A DNA stretch of 61,234 nt, taken from Rhizobiaceae bacterium. Lineage in GTDB: Bacteria > Pseudomonadota > Alphaproteobacteria > Rhizobiales > Rhizobiaceae. The notes under the pieces were generated by a model that did no database searches, had not been told where the DNA came from, and saw only the letters and a list, made by a program, of their open reading frames with translations. The position numbers and the translations under genes are program-made. Below are positions 1-10,289 of the stretch, in pieces; positions within the stretch are counted from its first letter, which is position 1, and every line of letters begins with the position of its first letter. Where the stretch lies: contig JARGOF010000029.1 of the NCBI GenBank assembly GCA_029212415.1, forward strand, positions 1 to 61,234, written 5' to 3'.

Positions 1-66
1 CACAATAATCCCAATTTGGGAATCCCGAATCTGACATTAGGCGACAAGCGCTAGGGACAAGCAGCC

Positions 67-1473
67 TTATTCCGTGTGCTTTCCCACCAGACCGATGGAA
101 TCACGCATCAGGTAACGCCAGATCATCAACACGGATGCAAAGGCCAATCCCGTTGCCAGGCCCCACCACACACCTGTGGCGCCAAACCCCATCGGGAAGG
201 CGAATATATAGGCGAGCGTCATGCCGACAGGCCAATAGCTGAAGATGGCAAACAGCATGGGGATCTTTGTATCCTTCAATCCCCTGAGAAGACCCGCGCC
301 TATGACCTGCAATCCGTCGACAAGCTGAAATGTGGCAGCAACGGCCAGCAAGGGAACCGCATTGAGCATCACATTGTGCGCATCAGGATTGTTTTCATCC
401 AGAAACAGGCCAACCAGCGGTTCGGGAACAGCCCAGAACAATATGGCGGTGGCAAGCGTGACCAGGATTACCAGAACGATGGAGACTGTTCCTGCCCGAC
501 TCAGCCCCAACCAGTCGCCACGACCAAAGGCATTGCCGACTCGAACCGTCGCTGCACTGGAAAGGCCCAGTGGCAGCATAAAGGCAATGCCGGCAAGTTG
601 CAGCGCAATGCCGTGTGCCGCCAGTTCAATCGTACCAATCCAGCCAATCATGATGGCCGCACCGGCAAACAGGCCAACCTCGGCCAATATGGTGGCACCG
701 ATCGGCCAGCCAAGCCGCAGCAACTCACCCAAGGCTTGCCAGTCGGGCCTCCAGAAGCGCACCAGCAGTTCGTAGCGACGCAAATGCTCCTTGGTTACCG
801 AATAGATGAGCAAGGCCACACAGGTCACGCTCGTCGTCCCCAGAGATGCAACGGCAGCGCCGACGATCCCCATGCGCGGCGCACCGAAGTTGCCAAAAAT
901 GAACATATAATTCAAAAGGATATTTGCCAGAGTTCCAGCCAGCGTAGCCCATAGAACCACCTGCGCCCGCTCCAGCGCGCTCAGATAGGAACGAAAGACC
1001 ATGATCAGCAGAGCCGGCAACATGGCCCATTGTGCAACCCTGATATAATCGCCCGCCAGAGCTGCAATGTCAGGATCCTGGCCCGCTGCCAATAGAATGT
1101 ATTCGGTCATCCACAGTATCGGCATAACGATGGCGGCATAGGCGAGCGCAAGCCACAGGCCCATGCGTACGGACCGACGGACACCGCGTGCATCGCCGCT
1201 GCCATTGGCCTGTGCGGCCAGCGGCATCACAGCGATGGAAAATCCGGATCCGAAAATGAACAGAAGAAAAAACGACTGGGTTGCCAGAACGCCGGCAGCA
1301 AGTTCCGTCGCGCCGAGCCAACCGATCATGATCGTGTCAGTCACATTGATGGCGATCTGCGCCAGTTGTGCTCCGATCAGGGGTATGCCCAGTGACAATG
1401 TTGCCTTTGCATGTCCTGACCACGAAAGAACCGGGCGGGCGCCCTGCCCTGAGGAGTCGCGCAACGTCTTCAT
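67..1473 (-). CDS. MATE family multidrug/toxin efflux transporter
   Basis: A 468-residue, almost wholly hydrophobic protein with about twelve membrane segments in two similar halves. The first helix region contains GIPLIGAQLAQIA followed by DTIMIGWLG, the usual start of NorM-type MATE proteins, and the second half repeats the pattern (LGWPIGATILAEVGLF). The family exports cationic drugs and metabolites across the inner membrane in exchange for Na+ or H+. Length is normal for the family. It stands alone, separated from HU upstream by a terminator. The substrate cannot be read from sequence. It is not part of either glycan locus, and although MATE proteins are distantly related to Wzx flippases, nothing here suggests that role. 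Family call is firm. Confidence 0.93.
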   Translation of the reverse strand: MKTLRDSSGQGARPVLSWSGHAKATLSLGIPLIGAQLAQIAINVTDTIMIGWLGATELAAGVLATQSFFLLFIFGSGFSIAVMPLAAQANGSGDARGVRRSVRMGLWLALAYAAIVMPILWMTEYILLAAGQDPDIAALAGDYIRVAQWAMLPALLIMVFRSYLSALERAQVVLWATLAGTLANILLNYMFIFGNFGAPRMGIVGAAVASLGTTSVTCVALLIYSVTKEHLRRYELLVRFWRPDWQALGELLRLGWPIGATILAEVGLFAGAAIMIGWIGTIELAAHGIALQLAGIAFMLPLGLSSAATVRVGNAFGRGDWLGLSRAGTVSIVLVILVTLATAILFWAVPEPLVGLFLDENNPDAHNVMLNAVPLLAVAATFQLVDGLQVIGAGLLRGLKDTKIPMLFAIFSYWPVGMTLAYIFAFPMGFGATGVWWGLATGLAFASVLMIWRYLMRDSIGLVGKHTE

Positions 1474-1596
1474 AAGGCACCGTTAAGCTGGAGGTGAATG
1501 TGTATCTCACCCATAGTCTAAAGTTCAACGGGGAGCAAACCTGTGCGTTGATCGAAAACAGCCAGGCCAAAACAATTCATTTGTCGCATAGAACTG

Positions 1597-1626
1597 AAAA
1601 AGCCCGGCACAAATGCCGGGCTTTTG
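1597..1626 (-). terminator. Intrinsic terminator of the HU gene
   Basis: Perfect arms AGCCCGGCA (1601-1609) and TGCCGGGCT (1614-1622) enclose a four-base loop, with A-runs on one side and T-runs on the other. It lies about 35 bases past the HU stop codon and serves as its terminator on the minus strand. The A/T flanks on both sides would allow use in either direction. Confidence 0.85.
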
Positions 1627-1657
1627 AATTTTACCACCGCATCAGGGATGTGGAGGC

Positions 1658-1933
1658 TTAGCTGTTCACAGCGTCCTTGAGACCCTTACCGGCCGAGAAC
1701 TTGGGAACGTTACGGGCTGGAATATCAACTTCCGCGCCAGTACTCGGATTGCGTCCCTTAGAAGCATTCCGGTGTGAAACAGTATAATTACCAAAACCCA
1801 CCAGACGAACATCACCACCACCCTTCAATTCGGATGTGATGGTTTCGAACACAGCTTCAACTGCGGAGCCGGCATCAGCTTTGCTTAGGCCAGCCTTTTC
1901 GGCAACGGCAGCAACCAGTTCGTTCTTGTTCAT
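1658..1933 (-). CDS. hupB: HU family DNA-binding protein
   Basis: A 91-residue histone-like protein that begins MNKNELVAAVAEKAGLSKADA and carries the DNA-binding arm signature GFGNYTVSHRNASKGRNPSTG, then IPARNVPKFSAGKGLKDAV. HU binds and bends DNA without strong sequence preference and compacts the nucleoid. Length is exactly that of the family. It lies directly downstream of lon on the same strand, the order seen widely in Proteobacteria (clpP-clpX-lon-hup). The terminators on either side suggest that it is its own transcription unit. Confidence 0.96.
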   Translation of the reverse strand: MNKNELVAAVAEKAGLSKADAGSAVEAVFETITSELKGGGDVRLVGFGNYTVSHRNASKGRNPSTGAEVDIPARNVPKFSAGKGLKDAVNS

Positions 1934-2077
1934 TTTCCAACCCTCTTTGTGTTACGAAACGACTCAGTACAAAGTCGAGGAGAAGTGTACGACTCAAACC
2001 AGAAATCTCAATGATTCCTTGGCCACAAACGCTTGTTTTCCGGCCTTTTCCGCACTTTTTTGCCCCTCAAAACAAAA

Positions 2078-2099
2078 GAAACGGGCTTTCGCCCGTTTC
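2078..2099 (-). terminator. Intrinsic terminator of lon
   Basis: Perfect 9-bp stem GAAACGGGC (2078-2086) and GCCCGTTTC (2091-2099) with the tight TTTC loop, 31 bases downstream of the lon stop codon. On the minus strand it is followed by a T-rich run (complement of the A-rich stretch near 2068-2080). Confidence 0.8.
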
Positions 2100-2130
2100 A
2101 AAGGCATTTCGTACCCTGATTCAGCAAGAA

Positions 2131-4545
2131 TCAGTGGGCAATCGTTGCCGCTGAATCATCGCCAGTCGTGTCACTTGGCAAGGCATTTTTGCTTGCATCC
2201 CAGGTGATTGCGACCGGTACGCTGACCAGTGCATGCGGCAGTACTTCGTTCATTTCCGACACCGGAATAATCTCAAGCTCGTTTTTGACATTATCCGGAA
2301 TATCGGCCAGATCCTTGGCGTTGTCCTGCGGAATCAGAACCGTCTTGATGCCACCCCTGAGCGCTGCCAGAAGTTTTTCCTTCAGACCGCCAATCGGCAG
2401 AATGCGACCACGCAAGGTGATTTCACCGGTCATGGCAACATCCTTGCGAACCTTGATGCCAGTCATGGTGGAAACAATGGCTGTCGCCATTGCCACACCG
2501 GCGGACGGACCGTCCTTTGGTGTTGCGCCTTCCGGCACATGAACGTGAATATCACGTTTGTCGAACATCGGTGGCTCAATTCCGAAATCCACTGCTCTTG
2601 AGCGTACATAGGATGCGGCCGCCGAAATGGATTCCTTCATGACATCGCGCAGATTGCCCGTCACTGTCATCTTGCCTTTACCCGGCATCATGACACCTTC
2701 GATTGTCAGCAATTCACCGCCAACCTCCGTCCACGCCAGACCGGTCACGACACCAACCTGATCATCGTGTTCAGCTTCACCGTAGCGAAAGCGCGGAATA
2801 CCGAGATAGTCTTCGATATTGTCCTCGGTGACGAGAACCGACTTCACGCCATCCTTCAGGATTGCGGTCACGGCCTTGCGCGCCAAGGACGTCAATTCGC
2901 GTTCAAAACCACGCACACCGGCTTCGCGTGTGTAACGCCGAGCGATCTCGCGCAATGCGCCATCACTCACCGAAAACTCCTTTTCCTGCAGCGCATGATT
3001 GCGCATGGCTTTGGGCATAAGGTGGCGCCGGGCAATTTCGATCTTCTCATCTTCCGTATAACCGGCGATGCGAATGATCTCCATCCGGTCCATCAATGGG
3101 CCTGGAATGTTCAGCGTATTGGCCGTCGTGATGAACATGACACCAGACAGGTCATATTCCACTTCCAGATAGTGATCCATGAAAGTCGAATTCTGTTCCG
3201 GATCAAGCACCTCAAGCAAAGCCGACGAGGGGTCACCGCGGAAATCCATTCCCATCTTGTCGATCTCGTCGAAGAGGAACAGGGGATTGGCTTTCTTGGC
3301 CTTTTTCATCGACTGGATGATCTTGCCGGGCATGGAACCGATATAGGTACGACGGTGGCCACGAATCTCGGCCTCATCGCGAACCCCACCAAGCGCCATG
3401 CGCACATATTCACGCCCGGTTGCCTTGGCAATCGATTTGGCAAGCGATGTCTTGCCGACGCCAGGAGGTCCAACGAGACACAGGATCGGGCCCTTGATCT
3501 TGTTGGATCGGGCCTGGACGGCCAGATATTCCAAAATACGTTCCTTGACCTTCTCGAGGCCGAAATGATCCTCTTCGAGAATGGCATCGGCCTTGTTGAG
3601 ATCGATCTTGATACGGGATTTCTTGCCCCAGGGAATGTTCAACAGCCAATCAAGATAATTGCGCACGACGGTGGCTTCTGCCGACATCGGGCTCATCTGC
3701 TTGAGCTTCTTGAATTCAGCCTCGGCCTTTTCACGGGCTTCCTTGGAGAACTTTGTTTTCGCGATACGCTCTTCCAGTTCACTCATTTCGTCACGGCCTT
3801 CTTCGCCGTCACCGAGTTCCTTCTGGATCGCCTTCATCTGTTCGTTCAGATAATATTCGCGCTGGGTTTTCTCCATCTGTCTTTTGACCCGCGAGCGGAT
3901 ACGTTTTTCCACCTGCAGGACAGAAATTTCACCTTCCATGAAGCCAAGAGCCCGTTCCAGCCGTTCCTTGACACTGACAGTGGCCAGCATCTCCTGCTTT
4001 TCGGGAATCTTGATCGAAAGATGCGAGGCAACCGTATCGGCCAGTTTTGAATAATCATCAATCTGACTGGCAGCGCCGACGACCTCGGGAGAAATCTTCT
4101 TGTTGAGTTTTACATAGTTCTCGAACTCCGAGACGACCGAACGCGAAAGGGCTTCGATTTCGATCGGGTCTTCTTCGGGCTCCGGCAACACGTCTGCAGT
4201 GGCCGCAAAGAACGCGTCGCTCTCTGCAAATCCGGTAATTTTGGCGCGCGCTTTTCCCTCGACCAGAACCTTCACAGTTCCATCGGGAAGCTTCAGCAGC
4301 TGCAGAACATTGGCAATCGTGCCGACATCATAGATATCATCGGTAAGCGGCTCATCATCGCCAGCGTTGATCTGGGTGGCCAGGAGAATCTGCTTGTCAG
4401 CGCCCATAACTTCTTCAAGCGCACGAATTGATTTTTCGCGGCCCACGAACAAAGGCACGATCATATGAGGGAATACGACAATATCACGGAGCGGCAGCAC
4501 CGGGTAGGCAGCTGCATCATCCTGTCGCGTGGTCATTTCATTCAT
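2131..4545 (-). CDS. lon: ATP-dependent endopeptidase La (Lon protease)
   Basis: 804 residues with the full Lon layout: an N-terminal LON substrate-binding domain ([22 protein letters not shown]), a central AAA+ module with Walker [10 protein letters not shown] and Walker [10 protein letters not shown], and a C-terminal serine protease domain. The catalytic dyad is Ser681 in [10 protein letters not shown] and Lys722 in [10 protein letters not shown], close to the E. coli numbering. Lon is a cytosolic hexamer that degrades misfolded and regulatory proteins. The C-terminus carries a short tail rich in Ser, Thr and Asp after the protease domain. It lies between clpX and HU on the same strand, with its own terminator. 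Confidence 0.98.
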   Translation of the reverse strand: MNEMTTRQDDAAAYPVLPLRDIVVFPHMIVPLFVGREKSIRALEEVMGADKQILLATQINAGDDEPLTDDIYDVGTIANVLQLLKLPDGTVKVLVEGKARAKITGFAESDAFFAATADVLPEPEEDPIEIEALSRSVVSEFENYVKLNKKISPEVVGAASQIDDYSKLADTVASHLSIKIPEKQEMLATVSVKERLERALGFMEGEISVLQVEKRIRSRVKRQMEKTQREYYLNEQMKAIQKELGDGEEGRDEMSELEERIAKTKFSKEAREKAEAEFKKLKQMSPMSAEATVVRNYLDWLLNIPWGKKSRIKIDLNKADAILEEDHFGLEKVKERILEYLAVQARSNKIKGPILCLVGPPGVGKTSLAKSIAKATGREYVRMALGGVRDEAEIRGHRRTYIGSMPGKIIQSMKKAKKANPLFLFDEIDKMGMDFRGDPSSALLEVLDPEQNSTFMDHYLEVEYDLSGVMFITTANTLNIPGPLMDRMEIIRIAGYTEDEKIEIARRHLMPKAMRNHALQEKEFSVSDGALREIARRYTREAGVRGFERELTSLARKAVTAILKDGVKSVLVTEDNIEDYLGIPRFRYGEAEHDDQVGVVTGLAWTEVGGELLTIEGVMMPGKGKMTVTGNLRDVMKESISAAASYVRSRAVDFGIEPPMFDKRDIHVHVPEGATPKDGPSAGVAMATAIVSTMTGIKVRKDVAMTGEITLRGRILPIGGLKEKLLAALRGGIKTVLIPQDNAKDLADIPDNVKNELEIIPVSEMNEVLPHALVSVPVAITWDASKNALPSDTTGDDSAATIAH

Positions 4546-4962
4546 TTTGTTTCCTTTCGACCGTCGATCATCATCTCGGGGAGGTCTGATCGGGCATCCA
4601 CTTCACTTGGCCATTAAGTGGAGTGTTTTATCTGTCGTTTCAAGCCCACGGGCGTTTGAGAAGGATGGCATGGCAAAGGCATGCCTGCGAATCTTGACAT
4701 GTATCCTTCAATATCAGCTTTCTGCGCCCGGAGCATGTTGTAAAACCGCGCAAATCAACAATTTTCTGGATGTTTGCGTGGGGCCATACGGGCGGTGATG
4801 GACCATTCAAACTCGATACGCCGATGAATTATCAGCCTTGGGCAAGATGCCCGGCACCGGATGATTTGTGCAGGAGAGGCGGATCACATTCCAGTCAGTC
4901 ACTGCTTCCCATTGCTTGAATTTTCAAACCAAGATCGATGTCGAAGGACAGCCCACAAACCA
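4546..4962 (-). promoter_or_regulatory. lon upstream region with a possible heat-shock promoter
   Basis: No gene is visible in this spacer between lon and the clpX terminator. On the minus strand, CTTGAAA (4644-4638) is followed after about 17 bases by a C-rich stretch running into ACTTAATGG. CTTGAA is the -35 element of sigma-32 promoters, but the -10 match is weak. A small inverted repeat CACTT-N7-AAGTG (4604-4620) overlaps the expected start region. lon is a classic heat-shock gene, so the reading is reasonable but unproven. Confidence 0.3.
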
Positions 4963-4990
4963 AACAACCCGCCACGAAGGGCGGGTTGTT
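4963..4990 (-). terminator. Intrinsic terminator of clpX
   Basis: Perfect 11-bp arms AACAACCCGCC (4963-4973) and GGCGGGTTGTT (4979-4989) with a five-base loop, about 50 bases past the clpX stop codon. The strong G+C stem with A/T ends is typical of a rho-independent terminator. Confidence 0.82.
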
Positions 4991-5038
4991 CATCAGCCGA
5001 TTTCGGCACAAATGGATATCCGGCAAAATCAAACCGCA

Positions 5039-6316
5039 TCAGGCAGAGGCATTGCCCTTTTCTTCTTCACGCTCTGAATAGATGTAAAGCGGACGGGCCG
5101 ATCCAGATACGACCTCATCCGAGATCACAACTTCCTGAACGCCTTCGAGGGACGGCAGTTCAAACATGGTATCCAACAGGATCTTCTCCATGATGGAGCG
5201 CAATCCGCGGGCGCCGGTTTTCCTGATAATCGCCTTTTTGGCAATGCCGCGCAATGCATCTTCATGGAAGGTCAACTCGACATCTTCCATCTCAAACAGT
5301 CGCTGGTACTGTTTGATAAGCGCATTTTTAGGCTTCGACAGAATTTCAACGAGTGATTCCTCATCGAGATCTTCGAGCGTGGCAATCACCGGCAAACGAC
5401 CAATGAACTCCGGGATAAGGCCGAATTTCACCATGTCTTCCGGTTCCAGGTCACGCAGAACATCGCCGATGCGACGATCATCCTGAGATTTCACATTGGC
5501 TGCAAAGCCGATGGATGTCGTGCCGCCTCGCGCCGAGATGATCTTGTCGAGACCGGAAAAGGCACCCCCGCAGATAAACAGGATATTGGTGGTATCGACC
5601 TGCAGGAATTCCTGCTGCGGATGTTTGCGCCCACCTTGCGGCGGAACGGAAGCAACCGTGCCTTCCATGATCTTCAACAAAGCCTGCTGCACGCCCTCAC
5701 CCGATACGTCCCGGGTAATCGAAGGATTGTCTGATTTGCGCGAAATCTTGTCGACTTCGTCAATATAGACAATGCCGCGTTGCGCACGCTCAACATTATA
5801 GTCAGCAGACTGCAAAAGCTTCAGGATGATGTTTTCAACATCTTCACCGACGTAACCGGCCTCGGTCAGCGTCGTCGCATCAGCCATCGTGAAGGGCACA
5901 TCAATGATGCGGGCCAAAGTCTGGGCGAGATAGGTCTTGCCACAGCCTGTCGGTCCGACCAGCATGATGTTGGACTTCGCCAGTTCGATGTCGTTGCTCT
6001 TGCTTGAATGGGCAAGACGTTTGTAGTGATTGTGAACGGCAACCGAAAGCACGCGCTTTGCCTGACTCTGTCCAATGACATACTCATCCAGCGTCGTGAT
6101 GATTTCCTGTGGGGTCGGCACACCGTCACTCGACTTCACCATCGAGGATTTGTTTTCCTCGCGGATGATGTCCATGCACAACTCGACGCATTCATCACAG
6201 ATGAAGACCGTCGGTCCTGCGATCAGCTTACGGACCTCATGTTGGCTCTTGCCGCAAAACGAACAATAGAGCGTATTCTTCGAGTCTCCGCCGCTGCCAC
6301 CGCTGACCTTGCTCAT
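5039..6316 (-). CDS. clpX: ClpXP protease ATPase subunit ClpX
   Basis: 425 residues. The N-terminal zinc-binding domain has its four cysteines at 18, 21, 40 and 43 (YCSFCGK and FICDEC), and the AAA+ domain follows with Walker A GPTGCGKT at 121-128 and Walker [10 protein letters not shown]. The pore loop GYVGEDVE and the arginine-finger region are intact. ClpX unfolds tagged proteins and feeds them to ClpP, whose gene lies upstream on the same strand. The 282-base gap from clpP, including a small stem near 6334-6352, leaves room for a separate promoter. In Alphaproteobacteria ClpXP turns over cell-cycle and stress regulators. Confidence 0.98.
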   Translation of the reverse strand: MSKVSGGSGGDSKNTLYCSFCGKSQHEVRKLIAGPTVFICDECVELCMDIIREENKSSMVKSSDGVPTPQEIITTLDEYVIGQSQAKRVLSVAVHNHYKRLAHSSKSNDIELAKSNIMLVGPTGCGKTYLAQTLARIIDVPFTMADATTLTEAGYVGEDVENIILKLLQSADYNVERAQRGIVYIDEVDKISRKSDNPSITRDVSGEGVQQALLKIMEGTVASVPPQGGRKHPQQEFLQVDTTNILFICGGAFSGLDKIISARGGTTSIGFAANVKSQDDRRIGDVLRDLEPEDMVKFGLIPEFIGRLPVIATLEDLDEESLVEILSKPKNALIKQYQRLFEMEDVELTFHEDALRGIAKKAIIRKTGARGLRSIMEKILLDTMFELPSLEGVQEVVISDEVVSGSARPLYIYSEREEEKGNASA

Positions 6317-6598
6317 ACTTCATTCCTTCCAGCGACCTGATTCCGGTCAGGCCAATCATTTTCATATGACATATTTTTCCCGACTGACATAAATTCCTGA
6401 CAATCCGAATACAATAGGACCATAACCTTAAACAAACACCTATGCGACAATATAACGGCCACCAGAAACAAAGCTATGCGCTTTGTCTTGAATATACCCT
6501 TAACGCCGACAATTAACGCCCCTGGTGGTCACGTCCACTACCAAAAGCGTCAATATGTTGCCGTTTTACCGCACATGGCATCAATTATCAGGATGCGA

Positions 6599-7231
6599 TC
6601 ACGTTTTGATTTCGGCTTCCATGGCTTCTCTAGACGAAATCACCCGGTCAACGATACCAAAATCCTTCGCTTCTTCGGCCGTCAGGAAGTGATCGCGATC
6701 CAATGTGTTCTCAATGGTCTCGTAGTCCTGGCCTGTATGCGTGACGTAAATTTCGTTCAAGCGGCGCTTCATCTTGATGATATCCTGAGCATGGCGCTCA
6801 ATGTCCGAAGCCTGCCCCTGAAAACCGCCTGATGGCTGATGCACCATGATCCGCGAGTTTGGTGTGACGAACCGCATATCCTTGTGGCCGGCACATAAAA
6901 GCAGCGATCCCATGGATGCCGCCTGCCCCATGCACAATGTGGAAACAGCCGGTTTGACAAATTGCATCGTGTCATAGATGGCCATTCCGGCGGTGACGAC
7001 ACCACCGGGAGAATTGATATAGATCGAGATTTCCTTCTTCGGATTGTCGGCTTCCAGAAAAAGAAGCTGCGCGCATACCAGCATCGCCATATTGTCCTCG
7101 ACAGGACCGGTGATGAAAATAATACGCTCCTTGAGGAGTCTTGAGAAAATGTCATAGGCCCGCTCGCCACGATTGGTTTGCTCAACAACCATCGGAACAA
7201 GAGACAGGGCAGTATCGACTGGATTAGACAT
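6599..7231 (-). CDS. clpP: ATP-dependent Clp protease proteolytic subunit ClpP
   Basis: 210 residues with the complete ClpP catalytic triad: Ser106 in GQAASMGS, His131 in MVHQPSGG and Asp180 in LDRDHFL. It forms the barrel-shaped serine peptidase chamber that works with ClpX (and ClpA). It is the first gene of the clpP-clpX-lon-hup series and is divergent from the P450 gene across 254 bases. An AAGG element lies just upstream of the ATG. The N-terminal segment before [14 protein letters not shown] is slightly long, as is common in rhizobia. Confidence 0.98.
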   Translation of the reverse strand: MSNPVDTALSLVPMVVEQTNRGERAYDIFSRLLKERIIFITGPVEDNMAMLVCAQLLFLEADNPKKEISIYINSPGGVVTAGMAIYDTMQFVKPAVSTLCMGQAASMGSLLLCAGHKDMRFVTPNSRIMVHQPSGGFQGQASDIERHAQDIIKMKRRLNEIYVTHTGQDYETIENTLDRDHFLTAEEAKDFGIVDRVISSREAMEAEIKT

Positions 7232-7485
7232 GGGTTGGCCTTTTCAAGCTGTTCCCGAAACAAGCGAATCGGGGAATCGGTAGGAAACTATTACCCCATA
7301 CATAGGATGTGATGGCGCCCCGGTTCAAGACGTGTTGACACAGGGGTATTTGCAGATGCACCAAAGCTGGCGTGATGGTTAAGATCGGATCGTCGTGAAT
7401 GGACTGCCAATCGCTCCCTCTCACCCTTGGCGGGATGGCACATTAACCTCCCAAACAAAGCATCAATGAGGCATATAGCGTTCCC

Positions 7486-8715
7486 ATGAAACTCGACAAG
7501 CAAGCAAGAACATTGGACCTTGATCCAAGGGATCCTGAATTCTTCAATGACCCCTATCAATATTACGCCGTAATCCGGTCAGAATGCCCCGCCTTTTTCT
7601 GGAACAATTACAACCAATGGTGTTTTTCATCCTTTGGTGATGTCAATGCTTTGCTGCGCGACAAGCGCTTTGGCCGGCAAATTCTCCATGTCGCCACACG
7701 CGAGGAATTGGGGCTGCCTGCCCCCAAGCCGCACCTCACGCATTTCGACGCCGTGGAGGCCCATTCCCTGCTCGAACTGGAGCCGCCGGCACACACGCGC
7801 TTGCGCACCCTGGTCAACAGGGCCTTTGTTTCACGTCAGGTGGAAAAACTGCGACCCGAAATCGCCCAGATGACCCACGATTTGATCGACCAATTCGCCT
7901 CACACGGACATGTTGAACTGATCCGTCAATTTGCCGAACCCATACCGGTCTCCGTCATTGCCAGGATGCTTGGCGTCCCGCTCGAACTGACGGACAACCT
8001 GCTCGACTGGTCCCACCGTATGGTTCGCATGTATGAACATGCCCCGACGAAAGCCACCGAACTGGCTGCCGACGAAGCCGCAAAGCAATTTTCCGACTGC
8101 CTGAGTGAACTCATTGCCGAACGTCGGCAAGCGCCGAGGGATGACCTCCTGAGCCATATGATCGCAACAGAACGCAAAGGCGAACGGCTCAGTGATGATG
8201 AACTGATCTCGACCAGTGTGCTGTTGCTCAATGCCGGGCATGAGGCCACGGTTCATCAAACAGGAAACGCGGTCAAGGCCATTTTGGAGAATGGCCTCAA
8301 CCCGTCGGAACTCTTTGCGGATGCAGCTTCCAGCGAAGCCACTGTTGAAGAATCCTTACGATACGATGCGCCTTTGCACATGTTCACCCGTTACGCGCTG
8401 CAGGATGTGCAACTGGATGAACATATCACCATCAAAAAGGGAGAGCAGATCGGGCTCATGCTCGGTGCCGCCAATCGCGACCCGTCACAATTTGCTGACC
8501 CGTCTTCTTTCCTGATCAACCGGAAAGACCAGGCCAATGTCAGTTTCGGGGCCGGAATTCATTTTTGCCTGGGCGCGCCGCTGGCCAGGCTGGAAATGCA
8601 GGTGTCCCTGCCGATCTTGTTTGAGCGGCTGCCCCGCATGACCCTCCAGAGCATGCCCCGCTACCGCGATGCCTACCATTTTCACGGACTGGAAAGCCTG
8701 AATCTGACCTGGTAG
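7486..8715 (+). CDS. Cytochrome P450
   Basis: 409 residues of the soluble bacterial class. The haem-thiolate signature FGAGIHFCLGAPLAR puts the iron-ligating Cys at 361. The I-helix oxygen-activation motif reads AGHEAT, with the acidic Glu and Thr both present, and the K-helix ExxR reads ESLRYDAP. P450s of this class hydroxylate small hydrophobic substrates using electrons from a ferredoxin and reductase, neither of which is encoded here, so it must borrow redox partners. It is an isolated gene convergent with metY. The substrate cannot be inferred. Confidence 0.95.
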   Translation: MKLDKQARTLDLDPRDPEFFNDPYQYYAVIRSECPAFFWNNYNQWCFSSFGDVNALLRDKRFGRQILHVATREELGLPAPKPHLTHFDAVEAHSLLELEPPAHTRLRTLVNRAFVSRQVEKLRPEIAQMTHDLIDQFASHGHVELIRQFAEPIPVSVIARMLGVPLELTDNLLDWSHRMVRMYEHAPTKATELAADEAAKQFSDCLSELIAERRQAPRDDLLSHMIATERKGERLSDDELISTSVLLLNAGHEATVHQTGNAVKAILENGLNPSELFADAASSEATVEESLRYDAPLHMFTRYALQDVQLDEHITIKKGEQIGLMLGAANRDPSQFADPSSFLINRKDQANVSFGAGIHFCLGAPLARLEMQVSLPILFERLPRMTLQSMPRYRDAYHFHGLESLNLTW

Positions 8716-8722
8716 CAAAACA

Positions 8723-8756
8723 AAGGCCCGGCGGCATGTGACTGCCGTCGGGCCTT
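8723..8756. terminator. Bidirectional terminator between P450 and metY
   Basis: A 14-bp near-perfect stem, AAGGCCCGGCGGCA (8723-8736) against TGCCGTCGGGCCTT (8743-8756), with a six-base loop, sits between two convergent genes. A-rich sequence on the left and a T-containing right flank would allow termination of both. Confidence 0.75.
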
Positions 8757-8797
8757 CTATCTCAAGCCGATGAATGCCTTTGCGGTACCCGGCAGAG

Positions 8798-10081
8798 TTA
8801 AACCCTGTCGAGCGCCTGCTGCAGATCACCGATGATATCTGAAACGTCTTCGATACCGATCGACAGACGCACCACATCCGGCCCCGCGCCAGCCGCAATC
8901 TGCTGTTCGGGAGACAATTGCCGATGCGTTGTGGACGCTGGATGGATAACCAGCGAGCGCGTGTCACCGATATTGGCAAGATGCGAAAACAGCTCCAGGC
9001 CTTCGACAAATTTCACACCGGCGTCAAAGCCACCCTTCAGGCCGAATGTAAACACAGCGCCCGCGCCCTTCGGCGAATAGGTTTTCATCAACTGGTGATT
9101 GTCATCACCTGGAAGGCCCGAGTAGGAAACCCAGTCGACCTTCGCATGGTCCTTCAACCACGTGGCAACTTCCAGCGCATTGTCACAGTGACGCTGCATG
9201 CGCAACGGCAATGTTTCCACACCCGTCAAAAGCAGGAAGGCATTGAATGGCGCAATCGCCGGCCCCAGATCCCGCAATCCCAGAACGCGACAGGCAATGG
9301 CGAATGCAAAATTCCCAAAGGTCTCATGCAAGACAATCCCGCCGTATTCGGGACGTGGTTCGGACAACATCGGGTAATTGCCCGATTCCGACCAGTTGAA
9401 CGTGCCGCCATCAACCATGATGCCGCCCATGGAATTGCCATGTCCGCCAATGAATTTTGTCATCGAATGAATGACAATGTCGGCCCCATGCTCAATCGGA
9501 CGCAGCAGATAGGGACTGGCCATTGTATTGTCGACAATCAGCGGCAGGCCATGTTTGTGAGCCACCTCTGCAATCGCGGCAATATCGACAAATGTTCCGC
9601 CTGGATTGGCCAGACTTTCGATGAAAATGCCCCGGGTCTTGTCATCAATCTGGCTTTCGATCGAAGCGATGTCAGCCGGGTCTGACCAGCGGACATGCCA
9701 GTCGAAATTCTTGAATGCGTGTCCGAACTGATTGATTGATCCGCCATAGAGCTTGTTGGCGGCAATGAAATTGCACCCGGGCTGCATGATGGAATGAAAC
9801 ACCAGCAATTGCGCTGCATGGCCCGAGGCCGTTGCCAGAGCCGCCGTACCGCCCTCCAGAGCTGCAATGCGCTCTTCCAGAACAGCCTGGGTGGGATTAC
9901 CGATCCGCGTGTAGATATTGCCGAATGCCTTGAGGCCAAACAGCGCTGCCGCATGGTCAGTATCTTCGAACACGTAACTGCTTGTCTGATAGATCGGGGT
10001 TGTACGCGCCCCGGTGGTCGGGTCCGGCTGCGCACCCGCGTGAATGGCCAATGTGCTGAAACCCGGTTCATTGTTCGACAT
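8798..10081 (-). CDS. metY: O-acetylhomoserine aminocarboxypropyltransferase (sulfhydrylase)
   Basis: A 427-residue Cys/Met-metabolism PLP enzyme. The PLP-binding lysine lies in SMTKFIGGHGNSMGG (about residue 209), and the N-terminus FSTLAIHAGAQPDPTTGART and NIYTRIGNPTQAVLE are hallmarks of the O-acetylhomoserine sulfhydrylase branch. It makes homocysteine from O-acetylhomoserine and sulfide in the cytosol. The ATG at 10081 is preferred over the TTG one codon upstream because GGGGG lies at a good distance. The leader contains a hairpin, but I could not fit a SAM riboswitch to it. Confidence 0.93.
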   Translation of the reverse strand: MSNNEPGFSTLAIHAGAQPDPTTGARTTPIYQTSSYVFEDTDHAAALFGLKAFGNIYTRIGNPTQAVLEERIAALEGGTAALATASGHAAQLLVFHSIMQPGCNFIAANKLYGGSINQFGHAFKNFDWHVRWSDPADIASIESQIDDKTRGIFIESLANPGGTFVDIAAIAEVAHKHGLPLIVDNTMASPYLLRPIEHGADIVIHSMTKFIGGHGNSMGGIMVDGGTFNWSESGNYPMLSEPRPEYGGIVLHETFGNFAFAIACRVLGLRDLGPAIAPFNAFLLLTGVETLPLRMQRHCDNALEVATWLKDHAKVDWVSYSGLPGDDNHQLMKTYSPKGAGAVFTFGLKGGFDAGVKFVEGLELFSHLANIGDTRSLVIHPASTTHRQLSPEQQIAAGAGPDVVRLSIGIEDVSDIIGDLQQALDRV

Positions 10082-10165
10082 CAAAATACCCCCTGGACAA
10101 TCAAAATGAGAATACTCTTATCCCGTAGTCCCGGGCGCAGGTCAAAGGAGATTTTTTTCAAATAA

Positions 10166-10189
10166 GTGCCGTTTGACGAAAAACGACAC
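10166..10189 (-). other. Hairpin in the metY leader region
   Basis: GTGCCGTTT (10166-10174) pairs with AAACGACAC (10181-10189) over nine positions with one mismatch that becomes a G-U pair in one RNA strand. It lies 85-108 bases before the metY start codon. There is no T-run directly after it, so it is not a simple terminator. The function is unknown. Confidence 0.3.
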
Positions 10190-10289
10190 CAAAACTTCCT
10201 TCAAATGGCTGGAAAATAGGAGATTGAGTTTCCTGCAGGACAATTACCCGGGAATTCCTACTGTCTCAAGACGTCTTGAAACATGCGGG

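Noticed and set aside
2767-4050. A 427-codon open frame on the plus strand
   Set aside because: It lies entirely antisense to lon, has no recognisable domain, and is explained by codon structure on the opposite strand.
10082-10289. Possible SAM riboswitch upstream of metY
   Set aside because: SAM-II elements precede metY in many Alphaproteobacteria, but I could not match the conserved core or pseudoknot. Only one imperfect hairpin is seen.
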